Origin: Cryobacterium arcticum
GTDB taxonomy: Bacteria > Actinomycetota > Actinomycetes > Actinomycetales > Microbacteriaceae
Reading direction: 5' to 3'
DNA: 64,000 nucleotides
NCBI RefSeq assembly: GCF_003185895.1
Contig: NZ_QHLY01000004.1
Location: 81,609-145,608 of the forward strand
Notes under the pieces: generated by a model
Seen by the model: the letters and a program-made list of their open reading frames with translations, nothing else
Told to the model about the DNA's origin: nothing
The model's database searches: none
Translations under genes and position numbers: made by a program
Shown here: piece after piece, positions 26,389 to 34,362 of the stretch
Position numbering within the stretch: position 1 is the stretch's first letter
How the letters are laid out: each line of letters begins with the position of its first letter

Positions 26389-27357
26389 ATGAACCGCTCG
26401 TCTACCTCCCTCGGCCTGGTGATCGCGCTGGTCGCTGCGGCCACCTTCGGGCTGTCCGGCGCCCTCGCCAAGCCGCTCCTGGAGAGCGGCTGGAGCCCGG
26501 CCGCTGCGGTCACCGTGCGGGTGCTGATCGGCGGCATCGTGCTTGCCCCGGTGGCCGCGATCGCGCTACGCGGCAAGTGGGCGTTGCTCTGGCGCGCCCG
26601 CTGGCGGGTGCTGGCGATGGCTCTGATCGGCGTGGCCGGCACCCAGCTGGTCTACTTCGCCGCGATCGAGCGGATTCCGGTCGGGACCGCCGTGCTGATC
26701 GAGTACATGGCGCCCCTGTTGCTGGTGGGTTGGGCGTGGGCACGCACCCGGCGCAGCCCCAAGGCCGTGGTGCTCATCGGTTCGGTGATTGCCCTCGGCG
26801 GCCTGGTGCTGGTGGTGTCTCCCGGCGGGTCGAACAGTTTCGACGTGCTCGGCCTCATCCTGGCGCTGCTGGCGATGGTGGGCTGCGCGATCTATTACGT
26901 GGTGGCCGCGCAACCCAGTGAGGGCCTGCCGGCGGTAGCGCTGGCTGCCTTCGGACTACTCCTGGGCGGTGTGCTCCTCGGCCTCATCGGCCTGTCGGGC
27001 TTAGTGCCGTTCACCACGTCCACCGCCGACGTGCCGATGTTCGGTGCCGAGGTGCCGTGGTGGCTGCCGCTGGTGATCATCGGCGTCGTGGCGACCGCCA
27101 TCGCCTACTCCACCAGCATCGCGGCCAGCGAGATGCTCGGTTCCCGGTTGGCGTCGTTCGTCGGCCTGCTCGAGGTGGTGGCGGCCACGTTCTACGCCTG
27201 GCTGCTGCTCGGCGAGCAGCTCACCGTGCCGCAGCTGTTCGGCGGCCTGCTGATTCTGGTGGGCATCGCGTTCGTGCGCTCCGAGAAGACGGATGCCGCG
27301 CTCGAGCCGGCCGCCGTGGTGCCGCTGGACGTACGCGACGCCCCGGTCCGCAGCTAG
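26389..27357 (+). CDS. EamA-family metabolite exporter
   Basis: 322 residues from ATG 26389 (GGAG six bases upstream; an ATG at 26356 lacks one). Ten membrane helices in two EamA repeats: first ATFGLSGALAKPLLESGWSP, second AIAYSTSIAASEMLGSRLAS. The VGTAVLIEYMAPLLLVGWAW segment is typical of RhtA/YdcZ-like amino-acid or drug exporters. Substrate unknown. Divergent from the ABATE/CGNR regulator; the stop codon is inside a strong hairpin. Confidence 0.87.
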   Translation: MNRSSTSLGLVIALVAAATFGLSGALAKPLLESGWSPAAAVTVRVLIGGIVLAPVAAIALRGKWALLWRARWRVLAMALIGVAGTQLVYFAAIERIPVGTAVLIEYMAPLLLVGWAWARTRRSPKAVVLIGSVIALGGLVLVVSPGGSNSFDVLGLILALLAMVGCAIYYVVAAQPSEGLPAVALAAFGLLLGGVLLGLIGLSGLVPFTTSTADVPMFGAEVPWWLPLVIIGVVATAIAYSTSIAASEMLGSRLASFVGLLEVVAATFYAWLLLGEQLTVPQLFGGLLILVGIAFVRSEKTDAALEPAAVVPLDVRDAPVRS

Positions 27358-27371
27358 CGGGCCGGGGCGTC
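27337..27371. terminator. Hairpin spanning the EamA stop codon
   Basis: GACGCCCCGGTCCGC and GCGGGCCGGGGCGTC pair at 14 of 15 positions around the five-base loop AGCTA, which contains most of the EamA stop codon (TAG). It also lies 29 bases beyond the stop of the converging MFS gene, so it could end transcription in both directions. Confidence 0.7.
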
Positions 27372-27399
27372 GGGCCCCGCGGAGTTTTGGTGCGCCTGC

Positions 27400-28914
27400 C
27401 TAGTGGGCGACCACCGGGTCGGCGTCGGCGGCCGTGTGCGCGTTCGCCAGGGACAGGCCGTGGCCCATCCGGCGGAAGAGCAGCGCGGCGATGATGCCAC
27501 CGACGGCGAAGAAGCCGGCGCCCCACCAGTAGGCGACCGCGTAGCTGTTCACCGCGGCCTGGGCGGCCACTTCGGCCGTGGCCGGCAGGTGCGCGGCCAC
27601 GTAGTCGGCCGCCGCGGTGGCCGCCAGGGTGTTCAGCAGGGCCGTGCCGATGGAGCCACCGACCTGCTGGCTGGTGTTCACCATCGCAGAGGCGACCCCG
27701 GCGAACTGCCGGTCGACGCCGAGGGTGGCGGTCTGCATCGATGCGGGCATGATCGAGCCCATGGCGAAGCCGAGGATCAGCAGCGGTGGCAGCACGTTGG
27801 CCGCGTAGGTGCTGTCGAGGTTGAGGTTGGTGAGCAGGATCATGCCGATCACGCCCAGGCTCATGCCGAACGGCACCATGATCTTGGGTCCGAACCGCGG
27901 CACGAAGATGTTCGTCGACAGCTGCGCCGCGAGCACGAGCATGGCGATCATCGGCAGGAACGAGAAGCCGGTCTGCATCGGCGTGAAGCCGAGCGAGACC
28001 TGCAGGTAGTAGGTGACGAAGAGGAAGATGCCGAACATGCCGGCACCGGCGATCATCACCGAGAGGTAGGCGGCGCCGCGGTTGCGGTCGAGCACGATCG
28101 CCAGCGGCAGCAGCGGATGCGCGGCCTTCCGCTGCCACAGCACGAACGCGACGAGCAGCACGACGGCGCCCGCGAGCATGCCCCAGGTGAGCGGCGAGTC
28201 CCAGCCATCCGTTTCGGCGTTGGAGAACCCGAAGACCAGGCCGAATAGCGCCGCGGAGACCAGGATCGTGCCGGGGATGTCGAGCTTGGGGCGGGGCCCG
28301 GTGCGCTGCAGGTGGTCGACGAAGATGGCGGCGCCGATAACCCCGACGATCGCGATGAAGACGTTGATGTAGAGGTTCCAGCGCCAGTCGAAGTACTCGG
28401 TGAGGAACCCGCCGAGCAGGAGGCCCACGGCACCACCGGCGCCGGCGATCGCGCCGAAGACACCGAACGCGCGGGCGCGTTCCTTGGGAATGGTGAAGGT
28501 GGTCGTGAGCACGGCCAAGGCGGTGGGAGCCAGCAGCGCGCCGAAGGCACCCTGCAGGGCGCGGGCGGCAACAAGCCAGCCGAAGCTGTCGGACGCGCCA
28601 CCGAGGGCGGAGGCGACCGCGAAGCCGATCAGGCCGATGATGAAGGTGCGCTTGCGGCCGATCAGGTCGGAGAGCCGGCCGCCGAGCAGCAGGAGGCTGG
28701 CGAAGGCGAGGGAATAGGCCGTGATGATCCACTGGCGGTCGCCGTTGGAGAAGCCGAGGTCGGCCTGGGCGGCGGGAAGGGCGATGTTCACGACGGTGGA
28801 ATCGAGGACGACCATGAGCTGGGCGAGCGCGACCACGCTGAGGGTCCACCACCGGCGGGAGTGTGGCACGGGGGTGCTCGTCGCGGTCGACGGGGCTTGG
28901 ATGGTTTTAGGCAT
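27400..28914 (-). CDS. MFS transporter, EmrB/QacA (DHA2) type
   Basis: 504 residues from ATG 28914. Fourteen membrane helices. LMVVLDSTVVNIALPAAQAD (helix 1 motif) and GGRLSDLIGRKRTFIIG (motif A) place it in the drug:proton antiporter-2 group, and LAPTALAVLTTTF is the motif-C region. Probably expels a toxic hydrophobic compound. It is divergent from a TetR gene 116 bases away, the usual repressor-pump arrangement. Second such pair in this window. Confidence 0.9.
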   Translation of the reverse strand: MPKTIQAPSTATSTPVPHSRRWWTLSVVALAQLMVVLDSTVVNIALPAAQADLGFSNGDRQWIITAYSLAFASLLLLGGRLSDLIGRKRTFIIGLIGFAVASALGGASDSFGWLVAARALQGAFGALLAPTALAVLTTTFTIPKERARAFGVFGAIAGAGGAVGLLLGGFLTEYFDWRWNLYINVFIAIVGVIGAAIFVDHLQRTGPRPKLDIPGTILVSAALFGLVFGFSNAETDGWDSPLTWGMLAGAVVLLVAFVLWQRKAAHPLLPLAIVLDRNRGAAYLSVMIAGAGMFGIFLFVTYYLQVSLGFTPMQTGFSFLPMIAMLVLAAQLSTNIFVPRFGPKIMVPFGMSLGVIGMILLTNLNLDSTYAANVLPPLLILGFAMGSIMPASMQTATLGVDRQFAGVASAMVNTSQQVGGSIGTALLNTLAATAAADYVAAHLPATAEVAAQAAVNSYAVAYWWGAGFFAVGGIIAALLFRRMGHGLSLANAHTAADADPVVAH

Positions 28915-29030
28915 GAACGCGACTCTATACGATACTGTGGAGTTCCGGATCTCAGGATTCCCGAATTTACGCTCCGGTAACATTTGAGTTAGTACAGGAT
29001 TCACCTCGCGGACACAATGGAAAGGCCGTC

Positions 29031-29705
29031 ATGACGCAGCTCGAACTCGGTGAGAGTGGTGCCGCTGCGGCCGAGACCAAGCTGGGCCGCAGGCGTGACC
29101 ACACCCGTGACCCCGAGATTCTGGCCGCGGCGATCGAGGTGCTCGCCGAGACCGGCTTCGACGGCATGACCATCGACATGGTCGCCACCCGGGCGAAGGC
29201 GGGCAAGGCCACGCTGTACCGACGCTGGCCGTCGAAGAACGAACTCGTGATCGACGCCGTCGCGTGCATGAAGATGGGTGACCTCGACGTCGCTCACCTG
29301 CCCGACACCGGCACTCTGCGTGGCGACCTCGTGGCAATGATCAAGCCGCGCTCCATTCAGGAGGCCGAGAAGAAGATGCAGATCATGGCCGGGCTGATGT
29401 CGATGCTCTCGACCGCTCCCGAACTCGCCGATGCCGCCAACAACGCCATCGCCAAGCCGCGCGCGACCGCGAACCGGTTCCTGATGCAGCGCGCCATCGA
29501 CCGGGGAGAGATCTCGCCGCAGTGTGACATCGAGACGCTCGCCCTGGTCACCCCGTCGATGGCCGCCTACCGCACCCTGATCGAACGTAAGCCCGTTGAC
29601 CGGGACTTTCTCATCTCCCTCATCGACGGCGTGCTCCTTCCGGCGCTCGGCCTGGTCGGCGGGGACCCAGCGCAGCGCGGTAAGGTTCAGCCACCGGCCT
29701 CGTAG
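29031..29705 (+). CDS. TetR-family transcriptional regulator
   Basis: 224 residues from ATG 29031, preceded by GGAAAGG. HTH region RDPEILAAAIEVLAETGFDG and TIDMVATRAKAGKATLYRRW, with the WPSKNELV turn common in TetR proteins with a C-terminal all-helical ligand domain (TetR_C11-like). Likely represses the divergent MFS gene; the intervening DNA contains no operator I could define with confidence. Confidence 0.87.
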   Translation: MTQLELGESGAAAAETKLGRRRDHTRDPEILAAAIEVLAETGFDGMTIDMVATRAKAGKATLYRRWPSKNELVIDAVACMKMGDLDVAHLPDTGTLRGDLVAMIKPRSIQEAEKKMQIMAGLMSMLSTAPELADAANNAIAKPRATANRFLMQRAIDRGEISPQCDIETLALVTPSMAAYRTLIERKPVDRDFLISLIDGVLLPALGLVGGDPAQRGKVQPPAS

Positions 29706-29740
29706 CCGGCGGAGTTCCATCTCGACGAAGAGAGCGTGTC

Positions 29741-29926
29741 ATGTCCGGCAAGTATGAATTGACTGCAGACCGATCCGGTGGGTATGTCTTCAAGCTCAAA
29801 GCGCACAACGGCGAGGTCCTCATGACCTCCGAGAGCTACCAGACCAAGGCCGCTGCCCTCAAGGGCATCGATGTGGTCAAGGCCGACGCCAAGGGCAAGG
29901 TCGTCGACCTCACCGAACCGAAGTAG
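29741..29926 (+). CDS. YegP-type DUF1508 protein
   Basis: 61 residues, one complete DUF1508 repeat: KYELTADRSGGYVFKLKAHN then SESYQTKAAALKGIDVVKAD. Many bacterial members have two repeats (YegP is about 110 residues); a single-repeat form is known. A small alpha+beta domain of unknown function. It is separated from the preceding TetR gene by 35 bases and converges with the metalloprotease gene, with only four bases between the stops. Confidence 0.85.
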   Translation: MSGKYELTADRSGGYVFKLKAHNGEVLMTSESYQTKAAALKGIDVVKADAKGKVVDLTEPK

Positions 29927-29930
29927 CCCG

Positions 29931-30812
29931 CTACAGCTCGGTGTCGGCCAGGGCGAACGTGTCGCAGGCTTCGGCCCCGTTCGAATAACCGGTCTGGAAC
30001 CACTTCTGGCGCATCTCGCCCGAGCCGTGGGTCCAGGTCTCCGGGTTGACCTGCCCCTGGGTCTTCTCCTGGATGCGGTCGTCGCCGATGGCGGATGCCG
30101 CGTTCAGCGCATCCGCCACCTGGGCGTCGGTGATCGGGTCGAGGAGTGGGGTGCCAGAGGCATCCGTGGTCTGGGCGGCAGCGCCGAGCCACGCGCCGGC
30201 GAAACAGTCGGCCTGCACTTCGAGGCGCACCGCGTCGGACGCGGGGCCGGTCTGCGACGTGTCAGCGGTCGCGAACGTGCCCGCGAGGTTCTGAATGTGG
30301 TGGCCCCACTCGTGCCCGACCACATACAACTGCGAGAGCGGGCCCGCGGTGGCGCCGAACTGGGTGCGCAGCTCGTCGTAGAACGCGGTGTCGAGGTAGA
30401 TCTGCTGGTCGGCGGGGCAGTAGAACGGCCCTACCGCGCTTGTGGCGCCGCCGCAGCCGGTATCGACCGAGCCGGCGAACAGGTTGATCGTGGGGGAGAC
30501 GTAGGCGATGCCCATCGCTGGGGCCTGCTCGGACCAGTAGTCCTCGAGGGAGTCGCGGGTGAAGCCGACCCGGCACTCGACGTCGACGTTGGCATCGGCG
30601 CCGGTGTCGCAGTTCGTCAGCGCGGTGTCCTCGCTCTGGCTGGTACCGGCCGTGCCGCCGCCCACGAGGCCGGTCAGGTCAACGCCGAGCAGTTGGGAGA
30701 GCAGCACGATCGCGACGAGGCCCAGCCCGCCACCGCCGACGGCGAGGCCGGTGCGGCGGCCCGATTTGCGCACGCCCTTGCCCGAGTACTTGGCATCGTC
30801 GTTGAAAGTCAT
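29931..30812 (-). CDS. Membrane-anchored neutral zinc metallopeptidase (YpfJ type)
   Basis: 293 residues from ATG 30812. A short basic N-terminus (KGVRKSGRRTG) precedes one membrane helix, GLGLVAIVLLSQLLGVDL. The extracytoplasmic domain has YVVGHEWGHHIQ (HExxH-like HEWGH zinc motif), VRLEVQADCFAGAW supplying the third ligand, and DDRIQEKTQGQ typical of the KPN_02809/YpfJ family. Protease activity in the family is inferred from the motif. Convergent with the DUF1508 gene. Confidence 0.9.
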   Translation of the reverse strand: MTFNDDAKYSGKGVRKSGRRTGLAVGGGGLGLVAIVLLSQLLGVDLTGLVGGGTAGTSQSEDTALTNCDTGADANVDVECRVGFTRDSLEDYWSEQAPAMGIAYVSPTINLFAGSVDTGCGGATSAVGPFYCPADQQIYLDTAFYDELRTQFGATAGPLSQLYVVGHEWGHHIQNLAGTFATADTSQTGPASDAVRLEVQADCFAGAWLGAAAQTTDASGTPLLDPITDAQVADALNAASAIGDDRIQEKTQGQVNPETWTHGSGEMRQKWFQTGYSNGAEACDTFALADTEL

Positions 30813-30849
30813 CCCTAGACAATAAGCGATTCCCTGCGAAACTTCGTTC

Positions 30850-31509
30850 ATGGGAACACGTGGTTTGCTCGCTCTCGCCGTGGTCGCGGCCGGTGTGCTC
30901 GCGCTGAGCGGATGCGCCGGCATGGCAGCACCGGCAGGCGGTGTTCCAGCCACGCCGGGCAGTTTCCCGCGCCCGGCCGCCGCCGGCGAGGTACTTGCCC
31001 AGGCCACCGTGCTGCAGAATGACGGCGAGGCGCCCCAGCTCTGCCTGGGCGGCGTCGCGGAGTCGTACCCGCCCCTCTGCGGTGGCCCGCCGATCGTGGG
31101 CTGGGACTGGGCGGCCGTAGAACAATCCGAGACCGCATCCGGGGTCACCTGGGGCAGCTACGCCATCACCGGAACCTGGGACGCCAGCGAATTCACGGTG
31201 ACCGGCACACCCGTGCCACTGTCTCTCTATGATCCGCTCGCCGTGCTCGACCCGCGGCTCGACGAGGCCAACGCCGGTCGAAGCGACGAGGCCGCCCTGC
31301 AGCGCTACCAGGACGAGCTGCACGCCGCCGACTAAAACCCGGCCGTCGCATCCGACTGGTCTGACGTGGTGGTGCTCACCGACTGGCCCCAAAACGGTTA
31401 TCTCTGGGTCACCGTGATCTACGACGACGGCACCATCCAGGACTTCTTCGACCAGCAGTGGGGCGAGGGCGTCGTCGCGGTTCAGTCGGCGCTGCGTGAC
31501 ACCGACTGA
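30850..31509 (+). pseudogene. Lipoprotein gene interrupted by an in-frame TAA
   Basis: The frame begins at ATG 30850 with lipobox LALSGC and runs 161 codons to TAA at 31333-31335. It then continues in the same frame without another stop to TGA at 31507-31509. The continuation, DWSDVVVLTDWP...YDDGTIQDFFDQQWGEG, aligns with the C-terminus of the next gene (31533-32168), which is intact. The two are tandem paralogues, about 50% identical across the conserved stretch GWDWA...SAGVTWG. A single base change (for example from TAC) would create the stop. Either a recent pseudogene, a truncated product, or a sequencing error. Confidence 0.7.
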
Positions 31510-31532
31510 CCGGTCGTGCCACACTTCGCTGC

Positions 31533-32168
31533 ATGAGGATCCGAGGCTCCGTTTCACTCGTGGGCATCACCGCCGGTCTGCTCGTCATGGGCGGATGCAC
31601 GGCCAGCACCGCTCCATCCGGCCCCGGCGGTCTGCCGCAACCGAGCTCGACCGAGGAGCTCACCGGTCAGGCTGTGGTCCTGGAGAAGGACGGCGAGGAG
31701 CCCAAGGTGTGTTTCGGCCTCATCGAAGCATCGTTGCCGCCTCAATGCGGCGGCCCGGCGGTGACGGGCTGGGACTGGGCGACGGCCAAGGAATCTGAGT
31801 CGGCGGCGGGAGTTACCTGGGGCATATACGCCGTCACGGGGATCTACGACGGTGGCGGTTTCACCGTGACCCAGCCGCCAATCCCCGTGTCCCGTGACGA
31901 CCCTTACGCGCGACAGGACCCGCGAGTGGACGGCGAGGCCGGAACGAGCAGCGCGGCGGAGCTTGAGCGGTATCAGGAGGAGATGGCCAGCTATTTTCCG
32001 AGCGGTGTGCCGGACTGGTCGGAGATCACCTTGCTCGGCTCCGGTGTCTACAACGGTTACCTTGTGATCGACGTAATCTACGACGACGGTTCCGTGCAGC
32101 GGTTCTTCGACGAACAATGGGGCGAGGGCACCACGATCGTGCAGTCAGCGCTTTGGAAGGCGACCTAG
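31533..32168 (+). CDS. Lipoprotein, intact copy of tandem pair
   Basis: 211 residues from ATG 31533. Signal peptide with lipobox LVMGGC near residues 17-22. Conserved with the upstream copy: GWDWATAKESESAAGVTWG, then IYDDGSVQRFFDEQWGEGTT near the C-terminus. No recognised domain; a single extracytoplasmic globular domain is likely. The spacing of 23 bases after the first copy, and their similarity, suggest one local duplication. Confidence 0.75.
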   Translation: MRIRGSVSLVGITAGLLVMGGCTASTAPSGPGGLPQPSSTEELTGQAVVLEKDGEEPKVCFGLIEASLPPQCGGPAVTGWDWATAKESESAAGVTWGIYAVTGIYDGGGFTVTQPPIPVSRDDPYARQDPRVDGEAGTSSAAELERYQEEMASYFPSGVPDWSEITLLGSGVYNGYLVIDVIYDDGSVQRFFDEQWGEGTTIVQSALWKAT

Positions 32169-32194
32169 TCGGCCACTCGACCTAGGATCGGGGC

Positions 32195-32860
32195 ATGGCA
32201 TTTCTCCATTACCAGGCAAGCATGCAGCCCACCAAGATCGAACTCCTCACCGCGTGGGTGCCCACCCAACCATGGTTCGTGGGGGAGGCCGGCGCCGAGC
32301 TCACCAACCTCGGTGCGTACCGGTTCGACGACCCTGACGGGGAGGTAGGCATCGAGACGATTCTGGTGCGCGCCGGCGACGGCCCCGTGCTGCAGGTGCC
32401 GGTGACCTACCGCGACGCCCCGCTCGAAGGCGCCGAGGCCGCTCTGGTCGGTACCACGCAGCACTCGGTGCTCGGTGAGCGTTGGGTCTACGACGGTGCC
32501 GGGGACCCCGCGTACCTCGCCGCCGTGGCGACCACGGTGTTGGCCGGCGGTCATCAGGCGGAACAATTCGTGGAGATCGACGGTGAGCGGGTCGTGCGTG
32601 AGCCCACGGCCGTGGTGGCCGGCAGCGGTACTCCCGGCTCCCCGAATGTGCCGTTGCCCGCGGTCGGCGAGATCAGCAGCCGTCAGGGCGCCGGCGTGAC
32701 GGTCGTGACCGCCGGCCCGTTGCAGCTGGTCATCGCCCGGGTGCTCGGCGATGACGACGCGCTGGCGGCCGAAGTCGACGAGTCCCGCGATCACGAGGTT
32801 CTCGCCGGAACCTGGCCGGGCCAGCCCGACCTGCGCACCCTCGTGCTGGTCGGCGCCTAA
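32195..32860 (+). CDS. Maltokinase N-terminal cap-like domain protein
   Basis: 221 residues from ATG 32195. It opens with ALLHYQ-like MAFLHYQASMQPTKIELLTAW and contains DPDGEVGIETILVRAG, VLQVPVTYRDAPLEGAE and GTTQHSVLGERWVYDG, the signature blocks of the Mak_N_cap domain. In maltokinase this domain caps a kinase; here no kinase domain follows, as in the free-standing actinobacterial CG0192-like proteins. Function unknown. It follows the lipoprotein gene by 26 bases. Confidence 0.82.
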   Translation: MAFLHYQASMQPTKIELLTAWVPTQPWFVGEAGAELTNLGAYRFDDPDGEVGIETILVRAGDGPVLQVPVTYRDAPLEGAEAALVGTTQHSVLGERWVYDGAGDPAYLAAVATTVLAGGHQAEQFVEIDGERVVREPTAVVAGSGTPGSPNVPLPAVGEISSRQGAGVTVVTAGPLQLVIARVLGDDDALAAEVDESRDHEVLAGTWPGQPDLRTLVLVGA

Positions 32861-32920
32861 GGACGACCGGGCGCCGGTAACAATCCGAGGCTGACCGCGC
32901 GGCAGCGATAGCGTGCAGGC

Positions 32921-33622
32921 ATGCCCCTCAATGCCCTGCCCCCTCTGCTCGCGATCCCCGCGGGCAAGGTGACCATGACGGACGCCCGCACCCGGCGCAG
33001 CTGGATCGCCGATGTCGCCTCCTTCGAGATCGCGGCGCATCCGCTGACGCAAGAGGAATACGCGCAGGTCACGGGCCAGTGGCCGGCGGCGGTCACGGGG
33101 GAGCGGTTGCCGGTCGAGGGCGTGTCGTGGTGGGACGCGGTGCGATTCTGCAACACCCTGTCGGAGCGGTCCGGCCTCACCCCGGTGTACAGCCTGGCCG
33201 GGGACGAAGTCGATGGCACCGCGGTGTGGGAGACCTCGGCTGACGGCTATCGGTTGCCCAGTGAGGCCGAATGGGAGTACGCCTGCCGAGCCGGAACGGC
33301 CGGCCCCCGCTACGGCGAGCTCGACGAGATCGCTTGGTACCGCGGCAACTCCGACGAACGCCCGCACGAGGTAGGTGGCAAACAGCCGAACGCGTGGGGT
33401 CTGCACGATATCTTGGGCAGCGTGTGGGAGTGGTGCTGGGATTTCTCCGATCCCGATCCCGATCGTTACGGCACGTACCGCGTGCTTCGCGGCGGTGGCT
33501 GGTTCGACCAGCACTGGAGCTGCCGCGCGTCGGTGCGCCGCGGCAGCTACCCCGGCCTGCGCATAGACGATGTCGGGTTCCGCCTCGTTCGGAGCTTGCC
33601 CGGGATGCCGCACACTGAATGA
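32921..33622 (+). CDS. Formylglycine-generating-enzyme (SUMF1)-fold protein
   Basis: 233 residues from ATG 32921. SUMF1 fold landmarks are clear: PVEGVSWWDAVRFCNTLSER, YRLPSEAEWEYACRAGT, NAWGLHDILGSVWEWCWD and RVLRGGGWFDQHWSCRAS ending in VGFRLVRS. In true formylglycine-generating enzymes two cysteines lie five residues apart near this point. Here only one (HWSCRASVRRG) is seen, so the sulfatase-activating chemistry is doubtful. No sulfatase gene is nearby. The stop abuts the GTG of a 58-residue zinc-ribbon gene. Confidence 0.82.
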   Translation: MPLNALPPLLAIPAGKVTMTDARTRRSWIADVASFEIAAHPLTQEEYAQVTGQWPAAVTGERLPVEGVSWWDAVRFCNTLSERSGLTPVYSLAGDEVDGTAVWETSADGYRLPSEAEWEYACRAGTAGPRYGELDEIAWYRGNSDERPHEVGGKQPNAWGLHDILGSVWEWCWDFSDPDPDRYGTYRVLRGGGWFDQHWSCRASVRRGSYPGLRIDDVGFRLVRSLPGMPHTE

Positions 33623-33799
33623 GTGGATGACGACGATCTCGAGGAGCTAGAGGCTTTCGACGAACCCGGGCCCGCCTGCCCGGCCTGCAGTACCGAGATG
33701 ACGCCCGACGGTGTCGACACCGCCGAGGGACTCGAGTCCTGCCATCGCTGCCCGCGCTGCAAGCTCGTGATTGTCGTGCCCGGGCTGTGGCCGCACTGA
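33623..33799 (+). CDS. Small zinc-ribbon protein
   Basis: 58 residues. The GTG at 33623 follows immediately after the TGA of the SUMF1-like gene, so it is likely translated by re-initiation. An acidic start (VDDDDLEELEAFDEPG) leads into CPACSTEM and CHRCPRC, two CxxC pairs spaced like a rubredoxin-type zinc knuckle, and the protein ends LVIVVPGLWPH. Short actinobacterial proteins of this build are known but their role is not. The tight join suggests it works with, or is made together with, the SUMF1-like protein. Confidence 0.7.
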   Translation: MDDDDLEELEAFDEPGPACPACSTEMTPDGVDTAEGLESCHRCPRCKLVIVVPGLWPH

Positions 33800-33873
33800 G
33801 CCAGCTGGAGGCGCGACCCCGGATCTTTTCCAGTAGGCCTTTCCTTGTTCACCCCGAGCAGCGAAGATCGACC

Positions 33874-34077
33874 ATGGGCAATACCCCGATCTCCAGCGGC
33901 ATGGCCAGCGCCATGCGATTCGCGGGACGGGCCTGCGTGCTGTTCGCGGTGGTCCTGTTCGTCGCCTCAGTGGTCGTCTTCGCCATCGGGATCGAGGTCG
34001 CCGTGATTCCCATGATTTTCGCATTCGGCGTGTTCACGCTCGGGATCGGTGCACTGGCTGCCGCGAAACGGGCGTGA
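33874..34077 (+). CDS. Small two-helix membrane protein
   Basis: 67 residues from ATG 33874; the frame is open from 33787 but this ATG begins the membrane part. Helix 1 (ACVLFAVVLFVASVVVFAIG) and helix 2 (AVIPMIFAFGVFTLGIGALA) are joined by only a few residues. No recognised family. The ribosome site is weak. Confidence 0.55.
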   Translation: MGNTPISSGMASAMRFAGRACVLFAVVLFVASVVVFAIGIEVAVIPMIFAFGVFTLGIGALAAAKRA

Positions 34078-34100
34078 CCGGCATGCGCTGCGGAGAAGCC

Positions 34101-34328
34101 CTATCGATCGCCCGGCGCTGGAATTGAGACCTTCCGCCTGCTCTGCTCTTGGGTCTCGACGAAGGTGTCGTACGCGGTGACGTGCATCCCCTGGTCGTAG
34201 GCCGCCATCGCCGCCCCGATAGCGGGACCCGCACTGCCGCGGCGCAGCCGGTGCGCCAGCAGACCGAGCGCGACCATGACGCCGGCCACGCCGACAACCA
34301 GGAACACTCCAAACCAGAGCTCTGTCAT
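34101..34328 (-). CDS. Small single-helix membrane protein
   Basis: 75 residues from ATG 34328. One N-terminal helix (FGVFLVVGVAGVMVALGLLA) followed by LRRGSAGPAIGAAMAAYDQG and a charged cytoplasmic tail containing EQSRRKVS. Similar short proteins occur in Microbacteriaceae but have no assigned role. Confidence 0.6.
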   Translation of the reverse strand: MTELWFGVFLVVGVAGVMVALGLLAHRLRRGSAGPAIGAAMAAYDQGMHVTAYDTFVETQEQSRRKVSIPAPGDR

Positions 34329-34362
34329 GGCACGATTCTACGTCTGCGGGCGTAGGTCTCTC

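Noticed and set aside
30851..31148. Longer version of the metalloprotease gene starting at 31148
   Set aside because: The extra residues are Ala/Ser/Pro-rich shadow sequence of the opposite lipoprotein gene; the ATG at 30812 begins the family-like protein.
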